The notes under the pieces are model-generated. The model had not been told where the DNA came from, searched no databases, and saw nothing but the letters and a program-made list of their open reading frames with translations. This document shows positions 1-7,436 of a DNA stretch of 28,448 nucleotides, in pieces. The position numbers and the translations under genes are program-made. Source of the DNA: JBLHKW01 sp047618565 (GTDB taxonomy: Bacteria; Planctomycetota; UBA1135; GCA-002686595); assembly GCA_047618565.1 (NCBI GenBank), contig JBLHKW010000058.1, positions 1 through 28,448 on the forward strand. Direction: 5' to 3'. Each line of letters begins with the position of its first letter. Within the stretch, counting starts at the first letter, position 1.

Positions 1-111
1 GGCTTCAACGGCTTCGTTTCCTCCACCGCTGCGATCCAAGCTACAAGGATTCTGATTCTTTCCTCCGTGGGACTGACTCCCACTCAACATGCTTGCCTTA
101 TCTGGACGCAC
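1..111 (-). mobile_element. 5' end of a group II intron (truncated by window edge)
   Basis: Read on the minus strand from 111 leftwards, the sequence begins GTGCGTCCAGATAAGG. This matches the group II intron 5' consensus GUGYG and closely resembles the first bases of the Lactococcus Ll.LtrB intron (GUGCGCCCAGAUAGGG), as I recall them. A perfect 6-bp hairpin (GTGGGA/TCCCAC, 67-72 with 78-83) follows, as expected for an early domain I helix. A purine-rich stretch with AAAGAATCAGAA and GAAACGAAGCC comes next, typical in style of domain I. The block looks less GC-rich than the genes beside it, which suits acquired DNA. The rest of the ribozyme, and any reverse transcriptase/maturase gene, would lie beyond position 1. 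The 5' exon is 112 and above, about 147 bp downstream of the stop codon at 259, so the intron appears to sit between genes. The intron class cannot be assigned from this fragment. Confidence 0.68.
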
Positions 112-221
112 TAGTGTGCAGATATCCCGCCGAAGCTCAGCATCGGCAAGAAGTCGTGTTCGGCCGAAGACATGGATAGGACGCGGAGCCAACGCGCGAG
201 AGGTGCCGCCAACAGTCGAAT

Positions 222-243
222 CGACGCGGTTACGCGCGCGTCG
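222..243 (-). terminator. Hairpin downstream of the minus-strand operon
   Basis: A perfect 7-bp inverted repeat (CGACGCG/CGCGTCG, 8-base loop) lies 16-37 bases past the stop codon of the gene ending at 259. It has no T-run after it, so it is at best a weak intrinsic terminator. The rest of 112-258 shows only a 10-base palindrome, TTCGGCCGAA (159-168), and no convincing gene. Confidence 0.35.
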
Positions 244-258
244 CGTGGGTTCTCCGGG

Positions 259-2745
259 CTAACGGGGCTTCAGGGAAACCGCAATCGTCTGCCGCGGGCC
301 GGAGACGCGCACGATCTCCGAGTAGGGCGCGAAACCGTCGTGGGTGACGCGTAGGCGCCAGTGGCAGCGTGGGACGGCTTCGTGGAGGAAGATGCCGCGG
401 GTGTTCGTTTCGACGAAGCGTCGCTTGGGTTGTCGCTTGCCGCAGCCTTGCTTGGCGACCGGCAGGGGTTCCATGCGGACCGACACGCCGTCCCTGAGGA
501 GCGTGCCGGTGGTGTTGCGTACGGCGACGGTCAGGCGGGTGGCGCTGGAGACTTCGTGGCGGCCCAGGTCGAGGTCGGCGCCTGGCAACACTTCCACGGG
601 GTCGAAGATCAGGGGTTCCATACCCGCGGCTGAAGCGACCAGGCGCAAGCGGCCGGGACGGATGCCGTGCAGCTCGAAGCCGGCGCCGGAGAGGCGCGCG
701 ACGCCTCCGCGCTTGCCCGAGAACTCGAGATCCCAGACGGGGCGTCCGCTGGCCTTCCAGTGCACCTCGCCGTGCACGGATCCCGTCGCGTCGAGGGTCT
801 TCGCGGCGAGCACGAAGAGGAGTGGCGCGGGGTCGGGGGTCCGGACCTCGATACCGGAGCGGTCGAGGGGCGAGAATCCCGAAGCGGACGCGTCGACCTT
901 CCAGCGGCCTTCCTTCAGGCCGTCGATCTCGAAGGCACCGAAGATATCGCTAGTGGTACTGCCCTTCTTCGGGCCCGGGCCCACGGGCTCCACTGCGCGG
1001 GCACGCACCCTGGCGCCGGATATGCCGAGACCCGCCTCGTCGACGACCCAGCCGGTAATGGGGTGCGCCTGCACGAGTTCCTGCTCGATGGTCTGCGGGT
1101 CGCCCTCCTCGAGACGCGCACTCTGGACCGCGTCGCGGTAGCCATCATGGGAGAACTCGATCCGGGTTGCGCCGAAGGGCAACGGGCCCACGCTGAAGCG
1201 ACCGTCCGTATCGGTGGTGGCGGTACGGCCGGGACTCGTTCGACCCCAGCGCACGTGCCAGGCCTCGACGTGCACCCCGGCGAGCGAGCGTGCGCCCTCG
1301 TCGGTCACGAGCCCCTCCAGCTGCAAGACGCCGGCAAGAGTGAGGTCGAGGCCCGTGCGCGCCTGGCCCTCGACCACGCGCAGGGGCTCGAAATAGGCCG
1401 GCCGCTCGTCCGCGGCCGCGGGTCCCGGTGGAAGCGCCAGGATCCAGAGCGCTTCCCGGGTGGGCACATTGTCGAAGTGGTAATCGCCATTCCCTCCCGA
1501 GAGCGTCGCGAGCAGGAACGGCGTGTCCATGCTTGCGGAAGAGAGATCACTCCAGTCGAAGTCACGGCCTTCGGGCCGGGAGGTGATCCATACGCGCGCA
1601 GCGGCGACGTGTTCGCCCTCGGAATCGTAAACACGGCCGCTGACCTGTGCCGGCTGCCGTAGCTCGAGGTTGCACTCGAAGGATTCGCCGGACCCCGGGC
1701 TCATGATCTCGCGCGTGACGGTCGCGCCCCATGGCGCACGCGCGCGCAGCTCGTAGGGCGCGCGCGCCAGCCCCGGGATCTCGAAGTGTCCGTCGGCATC
1801 GGTCAGCACCCTTCGTCGCGGCGGCTCGCCGTCCTCCCAGAGTTCCCAGGCAGGCGAGACCTCGATGCGCACGTCCGCGATGGGCACGTTCTCCTGTCGC
1901 CAGCGAACCTGCCCCGACAGGGTTGCGCCGCTGTCCAGGACGAAGATCCGCTCGCGTTCATCCCCGGTCCAGACCTCGACGCCCTGCTCGAGGCGCGCGG
2001 CGTGGAGCTCGTCGGCCTCGGCGATCAGTAGCGTGTAGCGCCCCGGTCGCAGCCCCTCGAAGACGAAGCGCCCGTCGTCATCGCTGTGGATCAGCAGGTC
2101 GGTCGGCGGCGTCTCGTCCAGGTCGAGTCCCGGATCCAGGGTGCCGCCGCCGAGGCGCACCGAGACACCGGAGATCGCGGCCGAGGCCGGGTCCACGAGG
2201 CGGCCCGACAGGCGCAGGCTACGGGTGAGCTCGATCCGCACGGGGCGCGCGTCGGGGATCCGTGGCGCGAACACATCGACGTACGCTGCATGCCGGACCC
2301 GGATGGGTACTCCGAGCGTGGCCAGTCGCAATCCACCGTCGGCGTCCGCCGTGGTCTCCAGCGGGCCTTCGGGCCGGTACTGGAACACGCTTGCGCCGGC
2401 GATGGGCGCGCCGCTGTCACGATCGACGATGCGCACGTCGATCCACTCCATGTCCTCGATGCCGGCCTCCTGCGCCACATCGCGATCCACGACCTGGGGT
2501 GGATCCGCGACGCCAGACAGGGCCTCGCGCGCGAGCTCGAGCGCCTCGCCGGGAACGGGCTCGGCAGCCAGGTCACGGCGCGACGCATCACCAGGTCCGG
2601 ATGGCCCGTCGAGGGCTGCCAGTCCGGCGCGGCCCTCGGACGGTGCCACGACGCCGCGCGCCCAGAGGAACAGCAGCAGACCCACGGCGCCGGCCAGCAA
2701 CGCCAACAGCGGGATCGCCCTCGGACGCGGTCCTCGACGATGCAT
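259..2745 (-). CDS. Membrane-anchored protein of repeated carboxypeptidase-regulatory-like domains
   Basis: 828 aa, function unknown. The N-terminus is basic (MHRRGPRPR) and followed by one hydrophobic helix at residues 11-29, which predicts a signal anchor with the bulk of the protein outside the cytoplasm. The rest consists of about eight beta-sandwich repeats (roughly 102-173, 178-270, 276-363, 367-470, 476-558, 563-647, 657-731, 737-828). Most carry the signature of the carboxypeptidase-D regulatory-like fold: a G.V.D..G..I.G..V strand pattern, then D.DG.F...GL.PG.Y. I see no catalytic motif, so a binding or structural role at the cell surface is the likely reading. The ATG at 2745 was chosen because it starts one base after the upstream stop codon (TGA-C-ATG) and directly precedes the signal anchor; the longer open frame to 2946 overlaps the upstream gene. 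It is the last gene of the operon that begins with the metallophosphoesterase. Confidence 0.82.
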   Translation of the reverse strand: MHRRGPRPRAIPLLALLAGAVGLLLFLWARGVVAPSEGRAGLAALDGPSGPGDASRRDLAAEPVPGEALELAREALSGVADPPQVVDRDVAQEAGIEDMEWIDVRIVDRDSGAPIAGASVFQYRPEGPLETTADADGGLRLATLGVPIRVRHAAYVDVFAPRIPDARPVRIELTRSLRLSGRLVDPASAAISGVSVRLGGGTLDPGLDLDETPPTDLLIHSDDDGRFVFEGLRPGRYTLLIAEADELHAARLEQGVEVWTGDERERIFVLDSGATLSGQVRWRQENVPIADVRIEVSPAWELWEDGEPPRRRVLTDADGHFEIPGLARAPYELRARAPWGATVTREIMSPGSGESFECNLELRQPAQVSGRVYDSEGEHVAAARVWITSRPEGRDFDWSDLSSASMDTPFLLATLSGGNGDYHFDNVPTREALWILALPPGPAAADERPAYFEPLRVVEGQARTGLDLTLAGVLQLEGLVTDEGARSLAGVHVEAWHVRWGRTSPGRTATTDTDGRFSVGPLPFGATRIEFSHDGYRDAVQSARLEEGDPQTIEQELVQAHPITGWVVDEAGLGISGARVRARAVEPVGPGPKKGSTTSDIFGAFEIDGLKEGRWKVDASASGFSPLDRSGIEVRTPDPAPLLFVLAAKTLDATGSVHGEVHWKASGRPVWDLEFSGKRGGVARLSGAGFELHGIRPGRLRLVASAAGMEPLIFDPVEVLPGADLDLGRHEVSSATRLTVAVRNTTGTLLRDGVSVRMEPLPVAKQGCGKRQPKRRFVETNTRGIFLHEAVPRCHWRLRVTHDGFAPYSEIVRVSGPRQTIAVSLKPR

Positions 2746-2746
2746 G

Positions 2747-3643
2747 TCAGAAGTCGGCGAGATGCTGGAAGGCGCCGTAACAGACGCTCTCGAGGTTGAA
2801 GACCTGCACCCGCTCACCATCGCAATCGAGCACCGCGAGGCGCGTGTCGCGGTCGCGCTCACCGGGCTCGACGACCACGCCACTCGGATGCCGCACCTCG
2901 CCCGATCGCGGTGCCCCGTCCGACGCGCCACCCTCCTCGGGCCCACTGGCCAGCACGCGCAACACGGTCCCGGTGCGGTCGACCAGCAGCAGTGCGCTCT
3001 CGGGTCGGGTCACGGTGACCAGCGCGCGCCGGTCGTCGAGCACGGCCACGGCGGAGGGCACGGCGAATCCCCCACCGCTGGCCGGGATCTGGAACGCAAA
3101 GTGGAAGTCTCCCTGGCGGAAGACCTGGATCCGGCTCGCCCGCCGCTCGCAGGCGTAGACCAGATCCCCCGTGCGCGCGACGCTCACGAGGTCCTGAAAC
3201 TGGCCCCGTGGATCGCCGAGGGGCCGCAGGGAATGTACATGCCCGGACTCGGGCTGGAGGGACTGCAACGCGTGGCGCCGGACACCGCGCGACGCGACCA
3301 GGATCTCGAGCGTGTCATCGGACCCGCTCGCAGCCACGTCCACCGGCAATCCGAGACTGCCGCTCAGGTCCTCGCTCGAATCCGGCTCGGTCCCGACGAG
3401 CGCGATCTCGCGCCCGAACAGGGTGAAGCCGCGCAGGCGTCCGCCCGCGCCGTCCGCGACCCAGATGCGGTGGTCATCGTCCACATCGAGCCCCGAGACC
3501 GAAGACATGCCCGTGTGCTCATCCCTGAACATGAAGCGCGTCTCGAGCGGGTGCCCATCGAGATCGTACGAAGCGACCGACGCGGTCTTCGCGCTGCGGC
3601 CGACGTACAGCACACCCTTCTTGAGACAGAGACTTCCTTGCAC
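2747..3643 (-). CDS. NHL/six-bladed beta-propeller-like protein
   Basis: 298 aa from a GTG start. Blade-like repeats can be seen: a GLDVDDDHRIWVADG segment followed by RLRGFTLFG; a DLVSVARTGDLVYACE segment followed by RIQVFRQG; and a HPSGVVVEPG segment followed by LAVLDCDGERVQVFNLE. The alternation of a hydrophobic strand, an acidic turn and an R-[IV]-QVF strand is typical of NHL-type propellers, which mainly bind ligands or partners. No obvious signal peptide follows the chosen start. GTG at 3643 was picked because it lies 8 bases after the stop codon of the metallophosphoesterase; the frame is open further upstream, but that part is the shadow of the phosphoesterase gene. Its stop codon is one base from the next start. 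The substrate or partner is unknown; it may work with the large surface protein encoded next. Confidence 0.75.
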   Translation of the reverse strand: MQGSLCLKKGVLYVGRSAKTASVASYDLDGHPLETRFMFRDEHTGMSSVSGLDVDDDHRIWVADGAGGRLRGFTLFGREIALVGTEPDSSEDLSGSLGLPVDVAASGSDDTLEILVASRGVRRHALQSLQPESGHVHSLRPLGDPRGQFQDLVSVARTGDLVYACERRASRIQVFRQGDFHFAFQIPASGGGFAVPSAVAVLDDRRALVTVTRPESALLLVDRTGTVLRVLASGPEEGGASDGAPRSGEVRHPSGVVVEPGERDRDTRLAVLDCDGERVQVFNLESVCYGAFQHLADF

Positions 3644-3651
3644 GATACGCC

Positions 3652-4590
3652 TCAGTCTACCAGCCCGGGCGCCACTGCGACGTCCGAGTTGCCATCCACG
3701 ACCTCCTGCGCCGCGCCGCGTACCAGACGCACGCAGACGATCTCCGCAGGTGCCCTGAAGCGCAAGGGAGCCCCGACGACGCCGATGCCGCGGCTCACCA
3801 GCAGCGTCGTCGGGCCGAAGTCCACGCGCAGCCCCGGGTGCTGGGGCCCCATGCGGCGCAGGACCGGCAGGTCGATCTGGGTTCCGTGGGTGTGGCCCGA
3901 GAGGATCGCGATGCAGCCTTCCCGGTAGAGGCGCGGGGCCCCCATGGGATTGTGGCAGAGCAGGATCTCCAACCCGCCCGCGGGCACGTCCGCGCGCGCA
4001 CGCTCCGGATCCACGTCCCGGGACTCCTCGAGATCCTCCAGGCCCACGACGTACAGCTGCGCAGTCCCGACGTCCAGGCGCACGCTCTCGTTGCGCAGGC
4101 AGCGCACGCCCTGCTGCGCCAGGCCCGTGACGATGCGCGCCTCCTGTCGTCGGTGGTAGTCGTGGTTGCCCAGAACCGCGAACGAACCCAGCCGCGATCG
4201 GAAACGCCCGAGATCGTGCAGAACACACTCGACCTCGCGCGAGTGGTGGGTGATGAAGTCGCCGGTCATGGCCACCAGGTCGACGTCGAGGGCCTCGACA
4301 GCGGCGATGACGTCGTCCAGGTCGCCCGCGCCCAGAAACGGGCCCGCGTGAAAGTCCGATAGCTGGGCGATCGAGAAGCCATCGAGCTCCGGCGGCAGGT
4401 CCGGCACGTACACCCGTTCCTCGCGCACCACGAAACGGCCGGCGCGCAGAAAGAAGTGGCGGTAGAAGCGCCGACCGCCCGCCCAGACGAACAGCCGTTC
4501 GGCCGCGCGGAAGAAGGCCAGACGCGCGTCCGAATGTCGCCTGGGCGCCACACCCGCCACCTCGGGCTTGTTCTGATGGAAGAGGACCAA
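3652..4590 (-). CDS. Metallophosphoesterase, calcineurin-like (YkuE/YaeI type)
   Basis: 312 aa. All five motifs of the binuclear calcineurin-like phosphoesterase fold are present in order: D79-F-H81, G110-D111, G141-N-H-D144, C212-H213 and G232-H-T-H235. The best match is the YkuE/YaeI branch, members of which hydrolyse phosphodiester or pyrophosphate bonds in membrane-linked substrates; the substrate here is unknown. I see no clear signal peptide, although residues 25-52 are rich in aromatic and basic residues and could lie against the membrane. The start is TTG at 4590, preceded by a GGGGG run and, further up, a TAGACT element that could be a -10 box only 6 bases from the start (a possible leaderless transcript). 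GTG codons at residues 11 and 14 are alternatives. It is the first gene of the three-gene operon. Confidence 0.88.
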   Translation of the reverse strand: MVLFHQNKPEVAGVAPRRHSDARLAFFRAAERLFVWAGGRRFYRHFFLRAGRFVVREERVYVPDLPPELDGFSIAQLSDFHAGPFLGAGDLDDVIAAVEALDVDLVAMTGDFITHHSREVECVLHDLGRFRSRLGSFAVLGNHDYHRRQEARIVTGLAQQGVRCLRNESVRLDVGTAQLYVVGLEDLEESRDVDPERARADVPAGGLEILLCHNPMGAPRLYREGCIAILSGHTHGTQIDLPVLRRMGPQHPGLRVDFGPTTLLVSRGIGVVGAPLRFRAPAEIVCVRLVRGAAQEVVDGNSDVAVAPGLVD

Positions 4591-4623
4591 GCCCCCAGTC
4601 TATCAGCCGTTCGATCGGATATT

Positions 4624-4648
4624 GGGCGGGTCTGAATTGAACCCGCCC
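4624..4648. repeat. Perfect 8-bp-arm palindrome upstream of the metallophosphoesterase
   Basis: GGGCGGGT and ACCCGCCC flank a 9-base AT-rich centre (CTGAATTGA). It lies 34-58 bases upstream of the TTG start at 4590, where an operator or a -35-region binding site could be. It could instead be a terminator hairpin for the leftward transcript from the anti-sigma-like gene, but no T-run follows it. Confidence 0.5.
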
Positions 4649-4669
4649 TGCAATGCGCCTATGGATCCC

Positions 4670-4861
4670 TGTCGTAGCCCGTGCATCTGGGGCGAAGCCC
4701 GGACGGTGTGTCCTTGCAGGAAGGTGCGCCCCGGGAACGCCTCGATGACAGCGAGTGTACTGCGGTAGGCCCCCACGGCCGGTCGTCTAGCCTCGGCCGG
4801 TTGTCTGCCGCTCCCGTGTCGTCAACGAGAGGGAATCAAGAGCCGGTGCCGGGCTACGACA
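4670..4861. repeat. 192-bp element with 12-bp inverted ends (REPIN- or MITE-like)
   Basis: TGTCGTAGCCCG at 4670-4681 is repeated in perfect inverted orientation as CGGGCTACGACA at 4850-4861. Both ends are flanked by CCC, which could be a 3-bp target duplication or chance. Each end carries GTAG followed by CCCG; GTAG is the head of many REP sequences, and two inverted REPs make a REPIN. The left end runs into a short hairpin (GGGC-GAA-GCCC). Inside are two near-identical 13-base direct repeats, CGGCCGGT[C/T]GTCT, at 4776-4788 and 4794-4806. No protein-coding content is apparent. With the palindrome at 4624-4648 this accounts for most of the gene-free stretch 4591-4904. Confidence 0.5.
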
Positions 4862-4904
4862 CCCTTGCACGTGGCCGAACACGGCGCCCCACGGCGAATC
4901 CGGT

Positions 4905-5684
4905 TCAGAGCCAGCTGCGGTGGATGGAATCCACATCGACCGCCACGCTGCCGCCCATGCCTGTGAACGCGGCCAGGCCTGCGTGGCACTCGACCTCGAC
5001 CCCGCGTGCTTCCAGGACGACCCGCGCGCGTCCGTCCTTGAGGTCGACGATGCCCCAGCGCGTGTCGATCGTGCAGCTGCCCTCGATCTCGAGCGAGCCT
5101 CGGTCCAGGCGATATCGGGCTGGCGCGGCACGCTGGACGATGACCGCCGAGGACGGCCCGACCAGGACCACGGCGTGCTTGGCGTCGAGTCGCGCGCTCG
5201 AATCGGGACCGGTCAGGCACCAGTCACCACGCTCCGCGGTCAGCTCGGCAGTCGGCTCCAGTCCCTCGTCACGCACGCTGACCTCGCCGGTCAAGCCGGT
5301 GACCGAGACGCCCGCGACTGCCACGGACATGCGTGAAACCTGGAACAGCAGGAACGCGAAGAAGGCCGGGTACAGCATCGTGCGCATGCGGTGGAACTTT
5401 CCGCTCGGCGGCGCGGCCGCCTGGAACGCCATCGCGCGCAGGCGATCGTGTCGCTCCTGGCGCTCGTTCTCGACTCGGTTGCGACGGCGCTCCCCGCCGA
5501 TGCGCGCCATGGTGACCATCGCCGAGCGGTACTCGTCCCGGCACTCGCCACAATGGGCCATGTGGACCCGCATCAGATGCTCGCCGTCCGGGGTCGTGTC
5601 CCCGCTGGCGAAGCCCTGGATCATGATCCAGACCACCTCGCAGGTGAGCTCGTCGCCGGTCCAGTCTTCGTTCGGGTCTTCCAT
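4905..5684 (-). CDS. Anti-sigma-factor-like membrane protein: zinc-finger N-terminus, one helix, FecR-like domain
   Basis: 259 aa. The N-terminus has C15 and an H41-x3-C45-x2-C48 motif, which is the zinc-binding pattern of ZAS/zf-HC2 anti-sigma factors. A charged linker (62-84) and one membrane helix (about 103-125) follow. The remaining ~130 residues are all beta strands and resemble FecR: LTGPDSSARL, then VVLVGPSSAVIV, then RGSLEIEG, then VDLKDGRARVVLE. FecR-type proteins pass an outside signal to a cytoplasmic ECF sigma factor. No sigma-factor gene is visible nearby, so the partner is unknown. The ATG at 5684 was chosen because upstream in-frame sequence belongs to the three-hairpin region and then to the gltX shadow. 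It lies downstream of gltX on the same strand, but the hairpins between them argue against simple co-transcription. Confidence 0.72.
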   Translation of the reverse strand: MEDPNEDWTGDELTCEVVWIMIQGFASGDTTPDGEHLMRVHMAHCGECRDEYRSAMVTMARIGGERRRNRVENERQERHDRLRAMAFQAAAPPSGKFHRMRTMLYPAFFAFLLFQVSRMSVAVAGVSVTGLTGEVSVRDEGLEPTAELTAERGDWCLTGPDSSARLDAKHAVVLVGPSSAVIVQRAAPARYRLDRGSLEIEGSCTIDTRWGIVDLKDGRARVVLEARGVEVECHAGLAAFTGMGGSVAVDVDSIHRSWL

Positions 5685-5695
5685 TGGCCAGTTTC

Positions 5696-5730
5696 CGGGG
5701 CGCTTCCCCGTGAGAGGGCTGTGCCCTCTT
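5696..5730 (-). promoter_or_regulatory. Two tandem hairpins in the leader of the anti-sigma-like gene
   Basis: 5696-5710 forms CGGGG-CGCTT-CCCCG. 5713-5729 forms a perfect 7-bp stem, AGAGGGC/GCCCTCT, with a 3-base loop. They sit 12 and 29 bases upstream of the ATG at 5684 and could slow transcription or control translation of that gene. The function is inferred only from position. Confidence 0.4.
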
Positions 5731-5751
5731 CGACCAGGAACGGCGATCGCT

Positions 5752-5788
5752 TGAGCCACCGGGCCGGACAGCCCCGCCCGGCGGCTCA
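5752..5788 (-). terminator. Long hairpin directly after gltX
   Basis: On the minus strand, TGAGCCGCCGGGC pairs with GCCCGGTGGCTCA (13 bp, 11-base loop), and the gltX stop codon is the first three bases of the stem. The only imperfection is G·U in the minus-strand RNA but A·C in the plus-strand RNA, so the fold is stronger in the gltX transcript. There is no T-run, so termination may be partial. Confidence 0.55.
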
Positions 5789-7276
5789 GTCCTTCAAGCG
5801 CTCGATACCGAATTCTATCCGCCTCAGGGCACTCTCGCGGCCGATGACGAACAGGGTTTCGAACAGGTCCGGACCGCCTGGGAGGCCCGTCAGGGCGCAG
5901 CGCAGGGGTTGAAACAGGCCTGGCAGCTTCAGGCCGCGCTCCGTGATCCAGGCCTTGGTCTCGGCGCCCAGCTGAGCCGCAGCAGCGGTTCGATCGTCCG
6001 CGCTCCATTCGGGGCGGTCCGCCAGCCACGCAGCAAAGTCGCGCAGGGTGTCGGCGCGCTCGGCGTGCTTGCGCGCGTTCTTCTCGGCCTTGGGCTGGAA
6101 GGAGACCTTGTCGTCCTCGCAGAAGAAGTGCTCGATGCGTGCGGGCAGCTCCGAGTAGATACGGATGCGCTCGCGCTCCATGGCGACGATCGAGTGGTAC
6201 CAATTCTCGCGCGCCTCGATCTCATCGGCCGTCATCAGGCCCGCGGCGATCACGAACGGCGCACAGCATGCGGCGACGTGCTCGACGGCCTGGTGGTGGA
6301 CGTACTCCCCCGCCAGCCACAGGAACTTGTCGAAGTCGAAGATCGAACCGCCCTTGCTCACCGCCTTGATCTCGAACTTCTCGACCAGGGTCGCGGTCGA
6401 GAAGACCTCGGTCTCGCCATCGAGCGCCCAGCCCTGCAGGGCCAGGAAGTTCAGGACGGCCTCCGGCGGATAGCCCTTCGCGCGGTAGTCCTCGAGCGAG
6501 GTGTCGCCCGAGCGCTTGCTGAGCTTCTTGCGATCCGGGCCCAGCATCAAGGGCAGGTGGCCAAAGGCGGGCGGCTCCTCGCCGAAGGCGCGGTAGAGCA
6601 GGATCTGCTTGGGGGTGTTGACCAGATGCTCCTCGCCCCTGAAGACGTGGCTGATACGCATGTCCAGGTCATCGCACACGACCACGAAGTTGTAGGTCGG
6701 ATTGCCGTCCCGACGCACCATGACCCAGTCGTCGACCTCGTGGTTCTGGAACGTGACCTCGCCGCGTACCAGGTCTTCGAAGCGTGTCTCCCCTTCCGGA
6801 ATCCGGAAGCGCATCACGCAGGCCTCGCCCGCCTCCGCGCGTCGGTCCGCCTCGGCGCGCTCGACCGAGCGGCAGAGGTGATCGTAGGCCGGTGTCTGCT
6901 TGGCCTTCATCTGCGTCTCGCGCAACGCGTCGAGCCGCTCGGGGGTGCAGAAGCAGCGATAGGCATGCCCTGATTCGAGCAGCTCGATGGCGCGCATGCA
7001 GTGCCGCTCGATGCGTTCGGACTGGCGGTAGGGCCCGTACTCGCCGCCCACATCGGGGCCCTCGTCCCAGTCGAGCCCGAGCCATTTCAAGCCCGCCAGG
7101 ATCGCCTGCTCCGACTCGCTGGTCGAGCGCTCACGATCCGTATCCTCGACGCGCAGCAGGAACTTGCCGCCGCGGCCCCGGGCAAAGGCCCAGTTAAAGA
7201 GCGCGGTTCGCGCCAGACCAAGATGGATCGCCCCCGTGGGGCTGGGAGCGATGCGGACACGCAGGTTCGAGTTCAT
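5786..7276 (-). CDS. gltX: Glutamate-tRNA ligase
   Basis: 496 aa, a normal length for bacterial GluRS. It charges tRNA-Glu with glutamate in the cytoplasm. Class I synthetase motifs are present: the HIGH region as PSPTGAIHLG (11-20) and the KMSKS region as KLSKR (251-255). C108-x-C110 and C135 (in YDHLCR) match the zinc-binding insert found in one GluRS type. The C-terminus has the anticodon-binding helical domain, ending in a conserved R-x-ALTG and an IGRE segment. The ATG at 7276 gives the expected N-terminus a few residues before the HIGH motif; the longer frame runs into the divergent adenosine deaminase gene. A separate GlnRS is not visible here, so whether the enzyme is discriminating cannot be judged. 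Confidence 0.97.
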   Translation of the reverse strand: MNSNLRVRIAPSPTGAIHLGLARTALFNWAFARGRGGKFLLRVEDTDRERSTSESEQAILAGLKWLGLDWDEGPDVGGEYGPYRQSERIERHCMRAIELLESGHAYRCFCTPERLDALRETQMKAKQTPAYDHLCRSVERAEADRRAEAGEACVMRFRIPEGETRFEDLVRGEVTFQNHEVDDWVMVRRDGNPTYNFVVVCDDLDMRISHVFRGEEHLVNTPKQILLYRAFGEEPPAFGHLPLMLGPDRKKLSKRSGDTSLEDYRAKGYPPEAVLNFLALQGWALDGETEVFSTATLVEKFEIKAVSKGGSIFDFDKFLWLAGEYVHHQAVEHVAACCAPFVIAAGLMTADEIEARENWYHSIVAMERERIRIYSELPARIEHFFCEDDKVSFQPKAEKNARKHAERADTLRDFAAWLADRPEWSADDRTAAAAQLGAETKAWITERGLKLPGLFQPLRCALTGLPGGPDLFETLFVIGRESALRRIEFGIERLKD

Positions 7277-7338
7277 TTCGATGTCATACAGGCCGGGATC
7301 GGTCAATTGGCACGGGCAAGCCGGGCCTGAAGACGGAG

Positions 7339-7367
7339 AGAATAGGGATCGCTGACCTGCGCCACAA
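7339..7367 (-). promoter_or_regulatory. Candidate promoter of gltX
   Basis: On the minus strand, TTGTGG (7367-7362) and TATTCT (7344-7339) are separated by 17 bases and point at gltX, leaving a leader of about 55-60 bases. The -35 match is only 3 of 6, so this is tentative. Confidence 0.35.
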
Positions 7368-7400
7368 CCGCGAGCGACCCCAGGCCGCTGCGCTTGCACC

Positions 7401-7428
7401 TTGGAAAATCCGTCCGATGGGCTAGATT
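7401..7428 (+). promoter_or_regulatory. Candidate promoter of add
   Basis: TTGGAA (7401-7406), a 16-base spacer and TAGATT (7423-7428) precede the ATG at 7437 by only 8 bases. Transcription would then begin at or next to the start codon, which implies a leaderless or nearly leaderless mRNA; no Shine-Dalgarno sequence is visible. Confidence 0.42.
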
Positions 7429-7436
7429 CTGCCCCC

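Noticed and set aside
2..90. Open minus-strand frame starting ATG at 90 and running off the left edge (MLSGSQSHGG...)
   Set aside because: It lies inside the probable intron domain I and over its hairpin; the intron explanation accounts for the sequence better than a 30-codon gene start.
159..168. 10-base palindrome TTCGGCCGAA near the intron insertion point
   Set aside because: Short GC-rich palindromes are expected by chance in this genome; there is no second copy nearby and it is too far from the 5' splice site to be the terminator stem used by class C introns.
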